Of a stretch of DNA of 33,830 bases, positions 24,039 through 32,329 are shown in pieces. The notes beneath the pieces were generated by a model, which saw only the letters and a list, made by a program, of their open reading frames with translations, made no database searches and was not told where the DNA came from. This DNA comes from Chloroflexota bacterium (GTDB taxonomy: Bacteria; Chloroflexota; Anaerolineae; Aggregatilineales; Phototrophicaceae). The DNA is taken from assembly GCA_011525385.1 (NCBI GenBank), contig WTGF01000067.1:1-33830 (forward strand), given 5' to 3'. The first letter of the stretch is position 1. The number at the start of each line of letters is the position of its first letter. The translations under genes and the position numbers were made by a program.

Positions 24039-24063
24039 AGCCGCTCGGCGTGTAACCGGCGAA
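24039..24063 (+). repeat. CAGCCGCTCGGC repeat, fragment
   Basis: GTAGCCGCTCGGCGTGTAACC followed by GGCGAA matches the first part of the block at 303-389 (CAGCCGCTCGGCACGTGACC). It directly follows the dnaG stop codon; the hairpin part is missing. Confidence 0.55.
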
Positions 24064-24107
24064 AAGGTCACAGGAATGTTGCGCTCAGGCAAAATAGCAA
24101 GCCGTCT

Positions 24108-24137
24108 CGTCGCATGAGCGACGCGGTTTACGTAAAC
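24108..24137. promoter_or_regulatory. Two palindromes upstream of the sigma factor gene
   Basis: CGTCGC-ATGA-GCGACG (24108-24123) is a 6-bp stem, and GTTTACGTAAAC (24126-24137) is a perfect 12-base palindrome. They lie 60 to 90 bases before the rpoD start, close to a TATACG box at 24168. The placement suits operator sites, but no regulator can be named. Confidence 0.35.
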
Positions 24138-24197
24138 GGGAAAGCGAACAAAGGTCAATAGATATGCTATACGCATGCGTCGGAGGCAATAGCGGTA

Positions 24198-25763
24198 ATG
24201 GCAAGTAGAAAAAAGGGCATCCGACAATACAGCAACTATGAAGATACCGACGAGCGTCGCTTGATGTCGGATACTGATGATACGACCGGCAGCCTTTCCC
24301 GTTCGGACTACGATGATGATATCGCCAGCGGTGAAACGACCAGGGGAGGCGCCTTCGACAATATGCCGCTTTCCGATGATCCAGTGCGCATGTATCTCAA
24401 GGAAATAGGCCAGGTGCCGCTGCTGGATAGCAATCGCGAAATGTGGTTAAGCGCGCAGATTGCCGCCGAGCAGCAGCTGGAGGCGCTCCGAGACGAATTG
24501 ATGAGTCTTGACAACCCGCAACTGGGCAAGCGCGATCCTAATCACCTGGATGTCGAAAGATTTGCCTATCGAAAGCTATGCGCGAACTGGCAGAAACTCC
24601 GCGAAGTCACCCAACCCTTCGACGTGGAAATGCCCGATTTTCTCAAGCTGCTTTACGAGGTACAGGCGATTATCAGTAATTGGAATATGGAGGAAGAGTC
24701 CTACATTCGACATTATCTCATGCAACGCCAATGGGGTCGCAATGACGCCTGGACCGGCGTCGCCCAGTTGCTATTCGAAATTGTACATGCCTTGTTCCTG
24801 TTTCCCATCGAACATCAAATGCACATGCGCCTGCATTTTCACCGCGAGCATGGATTGCCGAGCTTCGATGAATTTGACAACTGGATTGAAGATACAATTG
24901 ACCCGATCGTCTTGGCAAAGCAGCAGCAAGAGCAGGTGGAGAGCCAGGCCGCTTTGGCGATAGAAGATCTTACGCGGGCGAATCTTCGCCTGGTCGTTAG
25001 TGTGGCGAAGCGATACATGGGTCGGGGTATCAGTTTCTTGGATCTGATTCAAGAAGGCAACATTGGTCTGCTGCGCGCAGTGAACAAATTTGACCATACC
25101 AAAGGCTACAAATTCAGCACCTATGCGACCTGGTGGATCCGGCAAGCGATAAGCCGGGCAATTGCCGATCAGGCGCGTACAATCCGTATTCCAGTGCATA
25201 TGGTCGAAACCATCAATCGGCTAATGCGCGTACAACGCGACCTACTGCAAAGCCTCGGCGCGGAACCGACGCCGGAACAGGTCGCGCTGGAAATGGACTT
25301 TTTGACCGATGAGGATCGCGAAGCCATCAAACAGCGCAGGCGTGATGGTGTTCCCCTCGATAGCAATTTGAATCGCAAGTTGCGCCGCGCCGCGCAGAAA
25401 GTGCGCAAGATCATGCGCATCAGCCAAGAGCCGATGAGCCTCGATATGCCAGTGGGTCAAGAAGACAGCAGCCAGCTTGGCGACTTCATCCCGGACGACA
25501 ATCTGCCGGGACCGGTGGACGCCGCCAGTCGCCAATTGCTCAAGGAACAGATCCGTTCGGCGCTCGGTGTCTTGAGCGAACGCGAACGGCACGTCTTGGA
25601 AATGCGTTTCGGTTTGCTCGATGGCCAGGACAATACACTTGAAGAAGTGGGCCACTTTTTTGGCGTAACGCGCGAGCGTATCCGTCAGATCGAAGCAAAA
25701 GCCCTGCGCAAATTGCGCCATCCTACGCGTTCCCGTCAATTGCGCGACTACCTGGAAATGTAG
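24198..25763 (+). CDS. rpoD: RNA polymerase principal sigma factor (RpoD/SigA type)
   Basis: Directs RNA polymerase to housekeeping promoters. The 521-residue protein has a short acidic N-terminus in place of region 1.1, region 1.2 ([17 protein letters not shown], 60-76), a non-conserved region of about 180 residues, region 2 from about 254 ([33 protein letters not shown]), region 3 and region 4 with the -35-binding helix-turn-helix [23 protein letters not shown]. Region 3 carries about 25 extra residues ([20 protein letters not shown] and following) before the normal [14 protein letters not shown] lies eleven bases upstream of ATG 24198. Confidence 0.97.
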   Translation: MASRKKGIRQYSNYEDTDERRLMSDTDDTTGSLSRSDYDDDIASGETTRGGAFDNMPLSDDPVRMYLKEIGQVPLLDSNREMWLSAQIAAEQQLEALRDELMSLDNPQLGKRDPNHLDVERFAYRKLCANWQKLREVTQPFDVEMPDFLKLLYEVQAIISNWNMEEESYIRHYLMQRQWGRNDAWTGVAQLLFEIVHALFLFPIEHQMHMRLHFHREHGLPSFDEFDNWIEDTIDPIVLAKQQQEQVESQAALAIEDLTRANLRLVVSVAKRYMGRGISFLDLIQEGNIGLLRAVNKFDHTKGYKFSTYATWWIRQAISRAIADQARTIRIPVHMVETINRLMRVQRDLLQSLGAEPTPEQVALEMDFLTDEDREAIKQRRRDGVPLDSNLNRKLRRAAQKVRKIMRISQEPMSLDMPVGQEDSSQLGDFIPDDNLPGPVDAASRQLLKEQIRSALGVLSERERHVLEMRFGLLDGQDNTLEEVGHFFGVTRERIRQIEAKALRKLRHPTRSRQLRDYLEM

Positions 25764-25793
25764 CGGCATCGGCTATTCCAAGTCGATTGATCC

Positions 25794-26468
25794 ATGAAAA
25801 TCCCACAATTGCATGACTGGGATCTGAGCCCGAAAGATGCCATAGCCCTGCAAAAGAAGCTGGCGACGCGACTAGTCAGCGCTAGTCCCTTGGACCTGAA
25901 TCGCATCCGTACAGTTGCAGGTGTTGATGTTAGCGTCAAAGACGGACTTACCTGCGCTTGTGTGGTCGTCCTGAGTTTTCCTGAATTGGAAAACATAGAG
26001 ACCGTTTGCATGCAGCAAGCGACGAGTTATCCCTATATCCCGGGTTTATTGGCCTTTCGCGAGGGACCGGCGCTGGTGGCCGCTTTCCGTAAACTGCGGA
26101 ACGCGCCGGATGTCTGCATCTTTGATGGTATGGGACAAATGCACCCGCGCCGCATGGGCATCGCGGCGCATCTGGGTTTGTGGTTGGGACGCCCGACAAT
26201 CGGTTGCGGCAAACGGCATTTCATCGGCGAGTATCAGCAACCGGGCAACGCCAAGGGCAGCACGGCAACTGTAACTTATCAAGGCGAAGATGTGGGACTT
26301 GTCCTGCGCACTCGGCGGAATGTGAAACCGATCTACTTATCGGTCGGGCATTTGGCGGATATCGAAAGCGCGGTTCAATTGTTGCTGGCCTGTACGCCCA
26401 AGTTCAAGCTGCCGCTGCCGATTCGAATGGCGCATCGGGCGGCCTCGGAGGCATGCGCGCCGGGCTGA
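25794..26468 (+). CDS. nfi: Endonuclease V (deoxyinosine endonuclease)
   Basis: Cleaves the second phosphodiester bond 3' of deoxyinosine and some other lesions, starting repair of deaminated adenine. The 224-residue protein has the family length and all main motifs: Asp45 in GVDVS, YPYIPGLLAFRE with Glu90, Asp111 in FDGMGQMHPRRMGIAAHLG, Lys140 in GCGK and the late VGHLADIESAV. These correspond to the metal-binding and catalytic residues of characterised enzymes. It starts 30 bases after rpoD with only a weak ribosome-binding site and is probably on the same transcript. Confidence 0.95.
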   Translation: MKIPQLHDWDLSPKDAIALQKKLATRLVSASPLDLNRIRTVAGVDVSVKDGLTCACVVVLSFPELENIETVCMQQATSYPYIPGLLAFREGPALVAAFRKLRNAPDVCIFDGMGQMHPRRMGIAAHLGLWLGRPTIGCGKRHFIGEYQQPGNAKGSTATVTYQGEDVGLVLRTRRNVKPIYLSVGHLADIESAVQLLLACTPKFKLPLPIRMAHRAASEACAPG

Positions 26469-26622
26469 GCCGGGTCCTGCGCCAAGCCGACGCAATTTCC
26501 GCGCTCAAGACGATAAGTGGGAAGATTGCGCTCGAATGTTGTATAGTTGGTGAAATAGAGCAAGTGAACTATTCCGCTATCGGATGCCAGGCGACGATTG
26601 CGTCAGACAGGGAAGGATAGTC

Positions 26623-27432
26623 ATGAACCTGCGACGAGCGATAAGTTATCCTTATCGGAACATGCCAAAGATCTTAACAATGGTGCTTATTCTGGGCATT
26701 GCATTGGTCGCATTTGGATCGATGATTGAACGCGGCGAGCAGATGAGAGGCTCGGCCCCGTACTGGAATCATGACGGCCGCACCTTGGAGGATCTTGGGC
26801 TTTCCGGACTCATTCTATCGTTCACTTGCTTCATGATCTGGCTGGCGGGCTACAGCTTGGATGTGATTCGGCACGCTAGCCGGGGCTACAGTTCATTGCC
26901 GGCGATTGACTTCCTGGGAAACCTGGGGAAGGGTCTGGTTTTCTGGTTGTCGCGTCTGTTTTGGTGTTTAATTGGAACGATCCTTATCCTGGAGTTTTTA
27001 GAACCAGCGCCAAGGCATTCAGTTGTATTACAATTGGTCTTATGCGCGTTTTTCCTGATCATCGCGTTAGAGTCCGTAGTTGCGGTAGCAAGATGGGCCG
27101 TGCTCAGGCGAGCAAGCGCCGCGTTTGCATTCCCGCAGAATCTGGCCTTCTTGCTAGAGAATAAGTCGGCATTTGCAGGATTGATCGCTAGATTGCTTCT
27201 GCTGAACACAGCTTATGTGATTGCCAACAACGCGTATGTTCAGACGATGACCTGGATTGATAGGTCGCTGGGGTTTGACAGCTACCTGATTTTCATCGCT
27301 GTTTTTTGTGTTGGCGTCCTGATCTTTCTAATTCAGATCATGTCGAGCCTGCAACTGATCGGCCAATTCGCCTACAGTGTTGCGCCTGTTGGACGTCGTC
27401 ATCACGACAAGTCAGATTATGGCCAAGAATAG
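26623..27432 (+). CDS. DUF4013-like integral membrane protein
   Basis: A 269-residue protein with about six membrane helices. The N-terminal AISYPYRNMPKIL and the segment GYSLDVIRHASRGYSSLPAID followed by GLVFW match the general pattern of DUF4013 proteins, whose function is unknown to me. I use ATG 26623, preceded by GGAAGGA; the frame also has an earlier ATG 39 bases upstream with no ribosome-binding site. Its last 16 bases overlap the 3' end of the convergent glycosyltransferase gene. Confidence 0.7.
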   Translation: MNLRRAISYPYRNMPKILTMVLILGIALVAFGSMIERGEQMRGSAPYWNHDGRTLEDLGLSGLILSFTCFMIWLAGYSLDVIRHASRGYSSLPAIDFLGNLGKGLVFWLSRLFWCLIGTILILEFLEPAPRHSVVLQLVLCAFFLIIALESVVAVARWAVLRRASAAFAFPQNLAFLLENKSAFAGLIARLLLLNTAYVIANNAYVQTMTWIDRSLGFDSYLIFIAVFCVGVLIFLIQIMSSLQLIGQFAYSVAPVGRRHHDKSDYGQE

Positions 27433-28574
27433 CCTCCGGCGTCGAGCAGCTCCTGGTACAGTTCGAGCGTCTCCTCAATAACCTGCCGCAAGGTAAAATC
27501 CTCTAGAACGACTTGCCTTCCTTTGACGCCCATTTGTTGACGTAAAGCCGGATCACGTATCAAGCCTTCGATGGCCGCGACAAGCGCATCTATGTCCCCT
27601 GGGGGAACTGCAAGTCCGTTTTCGCCGTGGCGCACGATTTCACGACAGCCGGGCGTATCAGTCGTCACACAAGCGCGGCCACAAGCGGCTGCCTCGATCA
27701 AAACCTTTGGCACGCCCTCGCCATAGGTTGACGGCAGGCAGACGATATTGGACTCCGCGTACACTTGCGGCATGTCATCGCGTTTTCCCAGCCACTCGAT
27801 CAATCCTTCGTCCGCCCAGGCGCGCAAGCGCGCGGCGGAAACGTTGAGCGGGCTGGTCGCTTCTTCGTAACCAACCACTCGGAAACGCGCTTTGCCCCGC
27901 AGTCGACGCGCAACTTCCACGAAGTCTCCGATGCCCTTTTGCCAGAGCAGCCTGCCCGCGAACAAGACGACGGGCAACTCATCCAGCGTCTCGGACCGTG
28001 CTGTAAAGACGTTTTCATCGACGCCCGAGCCGCGGATCAGCACGGCCTTTTCGCTGGAAATCATGCCATGTTTCAGGAAGAATTGCCGATCGTCGGCATT
28101 TTGAAAGACCATGCGGTTATGGGCGCACCCCGTGACCACTCGGAACAACGGTCGGGTAACTTGACGCAGCAGTGACGCGCGCAGTTCCCTGCTTACGAAT
28201 ACGTAACCCAGACCGCTCATGGCATGGATGATCGCGCGCTGGCGCGTGAGACGGGCGGCGATCCCGCCATAAAGGACCGGCTTGATGCTAATGTGATGGA
28301 TCAGATCCGGCTTGAGTCCCGAATAGAGCCGTCCAAGCGCGTTTATCGTCCGCAATTCGGCCAGCGGATTCATGCCGTGCTGGCTTAGAGGAATCGGATG
28401 CAGGCGCAGATCCTGGTCAAGGATGCTGCCGACCGAGTCGCTATCTTGTACAGATGTAGCAACCTGGACGTCGTACCCGCTTTGGCGCGCCGCCAGAGCG
28501 AGGGGCATGCGATGCGACAGAAAAAAACGCGGAATATTGACCACATACAAGAGCTTTGGCGCCTCACCTGGCAT
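27417..28574 (-). CDS. Glycosyltransferase family 4 protein
   Basis: A 385-residue GT-B glycosyltransferase. The N-terminal half starts KLLYVVNIPRFFLSHRMPLA, which is typical of acceptor-binding domains in enzymes acting on lipid-linked sugars. The C-terminal half holds the nucleotide-sugar site: LFAGRLLWQKGIGDFVEVA, YAESNIVCLPSTYGEGVPKVLIEAAACGRACVTT with the EX7E-type motif, and GENGLAVPPGD. GGAGG lies seven bases before ATG 28574. It is likely to act in surface polysaccharide or glycolipid assembly. It is the third gene of a minus-strand group with the M19-like protein and a small membrane protein. Confidence 0.92.
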   Translation of the reverse strand: MPGEAPKLLYVVNIPRFFLSHRMPLALAARQSGYDVQVATSVQDSDSVGSILDQDLRLHPIPLSQHGMNPLAELRTINALGRLYSGLKPDLIHHISIKPVLYGGIAARLTRQRAIIHAMSGLGYVFVSRELRASLLRQVTRPLFRVVTGCAHNRMVFQNADDRQFFLKHGMISSEKAVLIRGSGVDENVFTARSETLDELPVVLFAGRLLWQKGIGDFVEVARRLRGKARFRVVGYEEATSPLNVSAARLRAWADEGLIEWLGKRDDMPQVYAESNIVCLPSTYGEGVPKVLIEAAACGRACVTTDTPGCREIVRHGENGLAVPPGDIDALVAAIEGLIRDPALRQQMGVKGRQVVLEDFTLRQVIEETLELYQELLDAGGYSWP

Positions 28575-28656
28575 GGCGACGCCTCCACGCGATTGAAATG
28601 CACTGACGACGCGAGGAAATCACTGTCTTCGCTCGTAGCATCCGCTGGCAGAAACT

Positions 28657-29172
28657 CTAGGAAGAATCGTCGCGCTCAGGGAGTATGATTTCGGTGGTAT
28701 CATCGACGCCGGAAATGCGATCGCTCAGGGCTTCGACAGGCGCGTGGCGCGCCTTTGGCGCCCCTGCCAACACATAAACCAGCACGCCAAAAGAAGACAA
28801 ACCGAAGCTGGCAAGTATGCCCACCATTTGCAGTTGCCCGAAGAAAATATCGACGACGTCGTCGCGGATATGGGTGCCGAAACCAAGTATGTCCGCCAGC
28901 CCGGAAAGCGCCGCAAAGAGGATGCCGGTGAGGGCGAGCCGAGTACCGATTTGCTGCACAAGCGTCGAAGGCACCTCCAGGTAAAAGGTGTACTTGAGGT
29001 AGACTAGCGCGCCCAGAATCAAGAGGCTGTAACCCATCAGAACCATGACCACTTGAACCAAGCCGATGCCCGCAGTGGGCTCGGCGCCGGTTACGCCGGG
29101 GAACAGACCCATGAAACATAGCATGACGCCAAGCGCGCCCAATGCGATGCCGACCTGCGCAAAACGCCACAT
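28657..29172 (-). CDS. Small four-helix membrane protein, unknown function
   Basis: I do not recognise the family. The 171-residue protein has four clear membrane helices (about 5-27, 38-60, 77-99 and 113-137) and a soluble C-terminal tail of about 30 residues rich in acidic groups (DRISGVDDTTEIILPERDD). A charged segment with HIRDDVVDIFFG separates helices three and four. It starts six bases after the stop of the M19-like gene, with GAGGG overlapping that stop, so the two are almost certainly co-translated. The context suggests an envelope role. Confidence 0.75.
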   Translation of the reverse strand: MWRFAQVGIALGALGVMLCFMGLFPGVTGAEPTAGIGLVQVVMVLMGYSLLILGALVYLKYTFYLEVPSTLVQQIGTRLALTGILFAALSGLADILGFGTHIRDDVVDIFFGQLQMVGILASFGLSSFGVLVYVLAGAPKARHAPVEALSDRISGVDDTTEIILPERDDSS

Positions 29173-29178
29173 GAAGCT

Positions 29179-30246
29179 TTATCCCTCTGGCAATGCCTCT
29201 TTCAGTTTGCGAAGATGATTCCCGCCCAAGATCGCCTCGACATCGTCATCGGCGAATCCTCGGTCTCTTAGACGGTCTCCCAGTTGCCACAAGTCGGCTG
29301 AGGTATCCACTTCCTCCGGGAAACTGCTGTAAGCGTATCCGCCGTCAATATCGCTGCCCAAGCCGGCATGAGCCGCAGATCCGGTCAACTGACATACATA
29401 GTCCACCGCATCTATCCAATGGTCCAAGCCGACGCGTCGATTAGGATCACTGTGATGCCAGTCCCGCCTCAAGTACCGATTATACACCATGATGCCGATC
29501 ACCCCGTCACGTTCGGCCAGCGCTCTGATGGTCCCGTCGGCGAGGCAGCGGGGACGGTCGCAAAAATGGCGGGGATTGGCGTGACTGGCGATGATCCCGC
29601 CTGGATAAGTCTCGATGGCTTGCTGGCAGGCGCGTTCCGACATGTCGGAGACATCCAGCAGGATTCCGTGATCCGAGAGGACATCCAGCAGTTCATAACC
29701 CAGGGCGCTCAGCTCGCCCTCAAAGCCGGCGGCGGCGCAGTAACGCGTAGGCAGACAGGCGGGCGCTACAACTCTCACGCCCAGTTCCATCCATTCTTCG
29801 AATTGCCGCGGTTCGGTAACGGGCTCCGCGCCTTCCATCAGCGCGACAATGCCCTGAATCCGCCCCGAGAGCGGCGCGCCGTCTTGCCAGGAGGCAATGA
29901 CGGCTTCGAGATCGCTTCGCGTTAGGATCAGACGGATTTGATCATGCTCGTCCGCCAGGCGGCGGTAATAGTCCATCTGCCATGTCCCCAGCAGTTTGGC
30001 GTCGTCGCCCGTGCGATATGTGTACTTATGCCATGATTCTCGCCCTGGAAAGGACTCCGGAATGACGATCATGCTTGCATAGACGATCCCTATACCCGAC
30101 ATCAGATTATCGGGCAGGCTGGTCATGGCCGGCGGCAAGTTTTGATCGCCTTCGGACTCGCGAAGCTGCCAGGCCCAGCGCGTGTAATCGCGTCCCAGTT
30201 GCTGGGCGTTGAAAGCGATGTTTTGATGGGCGTCCACGATGAACAT
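29179..30246 (-). CDS. Peptidase M19 (membrane dipeptidase)-like protein with altered active-site residues
   Basis: A 355-residue protein with the TIM-barrel pattern of renal-dipeptidase-type metalloenzymes, which hydrolyse dipeptides. Recognisable motifs are Glu138 in ALMEGAEP (bridging metal ligand), His222 in ASHANPRHFCDRPR and the GLGSDIDGG segment near 303. Two positions differ from the classical family. The first motif His-x-Asp reads His7-Gln-Asn9, and the LTH segment after LGVR reads APACLP. There is no signal peptide. It may be catalytically altered or use another substrate. ATG 30246 has no evident Shine-Dalgarno. The gene is divergent from the ABC-F gene, 131 bases apart. Confidence 0.85.
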   Translation of the reverse strand: MFIVDAHQNIAFNAQQLGRDYTRWAWQLRESEGDQNLPPAMTSLPDNLMSGIGIVYASMIVIPESFPGRESWHKYTYRTGDDAKLLGTWQMDYYRRLADEHDQIRLILTRSDLEAVIASWQDGAPLSGRIQGIVALMEGAEPVTEPRQFEEWMELGVRVVAPACLPTRYCAAAGFEGELSALGYELLDVLSDHGILLDVSDMSERACQQAIETYPGGIIASHANPRHFCDRPRCLADGTIRALAERDGVIGIMVYNRYLRRDWHHSDPNRRVGLDHWIDAVDYVCQLTGSAAHAGLGSDIDGGYAYSSFPEEVDTSADLWQLGDRLRDRGFADDDVEAILGGNHLRKLKEALPEG

Positions 30247-30311
30247 GTCTGGCGAACTTGCGGTAGCGGGCTGTTGGCGCCATTCTAGTCCCTCGCTGGC
30301 GCTGGCGATAG

Positions 30312-30321
30312 GGCAATTGCC
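30312..30321. promoter_or_regulatory. Palindrome between divergent genes
   Basis: GGCAATTGCC is a perfect 10-base palindrome midway between the M19-like gene (-) and the ABC-F gene (+). It could be an operator for either, but is short enough to occur by chance. Confidence 0.2.
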
Positions 30322-30377
30322 TCTCTTGTGCTATCCTGTTTCCGCGCAAGATCATCGTTCATCAGAAGCGAAACCTA

Positions 30378-32036
30378 ATGCATATCCTGCACGTCAATAA
30401 CATCACCGTCAATTTCGCCGGGCGCGAATTGTACCGCGATCTTTCCTGGGTCATCGGCGATCGCGATCGCGTCGGGCTGGTCGGCCCCAACGGCGCGGGA
30501 AAGTCGACGCTGCTGAAGGTATTGCTGGGCGATGTCGAGCCGGACGAGGGACATGTCGCCAGGCAAAATGGGGCGCGTATCGGCTATCTGCCACAAGATA
30601 TTGAATTGGCGGGGGGCTTGCGTTTGATAGATGCGGCGATGGTCAAACCACCGGCGCTGGCAGAGCTCGAGTCGCAGTTGGAATCTGTTGAAGCGCAATT
30701 GTCCGATCCCGAAGTTTACGGCGACGAGGCCGCATTGTCCCAGGTCCTGGAAAGGCACGAGGCGCTCCTGGCCAGCTATGAGCGCATGAATGGCCATCGT
30801 CACGGGAGTCACGTGCGCGAGTTGCTGGCGATGTTGGGCTTCGACCAATCCGACTATGGACGGGCGACCGAAACCTTGTCGGGCGGCCAGAAAAAGCTGG
30901 TGGCTTTGACACAACTTGCGGTGGCCGCGCCGGAAATCTTGCTCCTGGATGAGCCGGACAACCATCTCGATGTCCAGGGCAAACGACACCTTGAGCGCTT
31001 TATTCTACAATATCCAGGCAGCGTTGTGCTCATATCCCACGACCGCTACCTGCTGGACGAAGTCGCGTCATGCACCGCCGAGCTCGAAAATGGCAAGATC
31101 ACCATTTATCATGGCAACTACTCCTACTACCAACATGAACGACAACTGCGGCGCTTGCGACAGCAACAGCTTTACACCACGCAGCAGAAGGAAATAGCGC
31201 GCCTGGAAGAGATGATCGAGCGCTTTGAACGCTGGGCAAAACAGGTATTGAGCCGCAAACATATGTTGGCGGCTCGCCAACGACGGCGGATGCTGGCGCA
31301 GATGGAAGAGCGTGGCGAAATAATCGACAAAGTATTCGATCAGACGCTGATGGACTTCAAAGTCTCCGGTTGGCGCGGCAGCAAGAAAGTGCTGGAGTTG
31401 GACGATGTCGCCATGGCCTTCGACGACGAGCAGCTCTTTTGCGAGGCCGATTTGCTGCTGCGTCACGGTGATCGCGTCGGCATCATCGGTCCCAACGGCG
31501 CTGGCAAAACGGTCCTGGCCAGACTGATTCTGGGTGAATTGGAACCGGCGGGCGGTCGCATATATTTGGGACCGAGCATCCGCGTCGGCTACTATTCGCA
31601 AGAACATCAGACCCTGTCGGGATGGTTGGACAAGACGCCGCTCGATCTCATTCGCAATATGCAAAACAGCAGCGAATCGAATGCCATAAACTTTCTGCTG
31701 AGAATGGCATTCAGCTACGAGCAAGTACGGCAGCCGATTCGAACGCTTTCCGGCGGCGAACGCAGCCGCTTGCAATTGGCGCTGGTGATGCTGCGTCAAC
31801 CGAATCTTTTGCTCTTGGACGAACCGACCAACAATCTCGATATCCCGTCCCTGGAAGTATTGGAAGAGGCCCTGGATGAATTTGTGGGTACGGTCTTGAT
31901 AATATCGCATGACCGCTATTTCCTGGATCAAACGGTCGATCGAGTGGTCGAGATCCGCGCCGGGCAATTGAAGGAATTCGCCGGCGGGTATACCGAGTAT
32001 CTCGAGGCGACCGGGCGGGGGAATGGTGACGCGTAA
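30378..32036 (+). CDS. ABC-F family ATPase (Uup/EttA-like)
   Basis: A soluble tandem ATPase without membrane helices, 552 residues. Members bind the ribosomal E site and influence translation or protect it from antibiotics. The first nucleotide-binding domain has Walker A GPNGAGKST at 36-44 and signature LSGGQKK near 167; the second has GPNGAGKT near 371 and LSGGERSRLQLAL near 457. Between them is the charged helical P-site tip linker (about 250-330), rich in Arg, Gln and Glu (ARLEEMIERFERWAKQ). The C-terminal end is short, without the coiled-coil of Uup. The subfamily cannot be fixed by eye, so neither resistance nor housekeeping function is claimed. Confidence 0.92.
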   Translation: MHILHVNNITVNFAGRELYRDLSWVIGDRDRVGLVGPNGAGKSTLLKVLLGDVEPDEGHVARQNGARIGYLPQDIELAGGLRLIDAAMVKPPALAELESQLESVEAQLSDPEVYGDEAALSQVLERHEALLASYERMNGHRHGSHVRELLAMLGFDQSDYGRATETLSGGQKKLVALTQLAVAAPEILLLDEPDNHLDVQGKRHLERFILQYPGSVVLISHDRYLLDEVASCTAELENGKITIYHGNYSYYQHERQLRRLRQQQLYTTQQKEIARLEEMIERFERWAKQVLSRKHMLAARQRRRMLAQMEERGEIIDKVFDQTLMDFKVSGWRGSKKVLELDDVAMAFDDEQLFCEADLLLRHGDRVGIIGPNGAGKTVLARLILGELEPAGGRIYLGPSIRVGYYSQEHQTLSGWLDKTPLDLIRNMQNSSESNAINFLLRMAFSYEQVRQPIRTLSGGERSRLQLALVMLRQPNLLLLDEPTNNLDIPSLEVLEEALDEFVGTVLIISHDRYFLDQTVDRVVEIRAGQLKEFAGGYTEYLEATGRGNGDA

Positions 32037-32107
32037 GTATACTGTTTTCCGCGGCTGCCTCCAAATCTCAGTGAGCGCACATAATTCATGCACTGATAAT
32101 TCACCAC

Positions 32108-32190
32108 AGCCGCTCGGCGGCAGCGAATTTGGGCTACCGCGCTCACACAAAATGACAAACCCGCTCGGCTACCGCAGATCGCGGTATATT
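32108..32190 (+). repeat. CAGCCGCTCGGC repeat, copy 2, with ACCGC hairpin
   Basis: This block aligns with 303-389 over its whole length apart from a five-base gap: CAGCCGCTCGGC, GCGAATTTGGG, CGCTCACA and the hairpin ACCGC-AGATC-GCGGT at 32172-32186. It runs straight into the REP-like copy R5. Confidence 0.7.
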
Positions 32191-32196
32191 AAAAAA

Positions 32197-32300
32197 GAGG
32201 CGCAGAGGGTACAGAGAAATCGTTAGTAGATGTTTTTATTTCGCGGGCGACCTGATAGGTCGCCCCTACTGGCGACTTATATGTTGGAGTTGCATAGCTT
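32197..32300 (+). repeat. REP-like intergenic repeat, copy R5
   Basis: A GAGGCGCAGAGGGTACAGAG stretch is followed by the hairpin GGGCGACC-TGATA-GGTCGCCC (32245-32265), CTAC and a 3' arm TTATATGTTGGAGTTGCATAG that resembles the 3' arms of R1 and R4. It separates the ABC-F gene from the next gene; the gap 32037-32329 has no CDS. Confidence 0.75.
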
Positions 32301-32329
32301 AGTCGGGCCTACAGAGGACAGGGACTAGC

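Noticed and set aside
5530..32300. CRISPR array
   Set aside because: The repeats are hairpins scattered kilobases apart between genes, with no regular repeat-spacer units and no cas gene.
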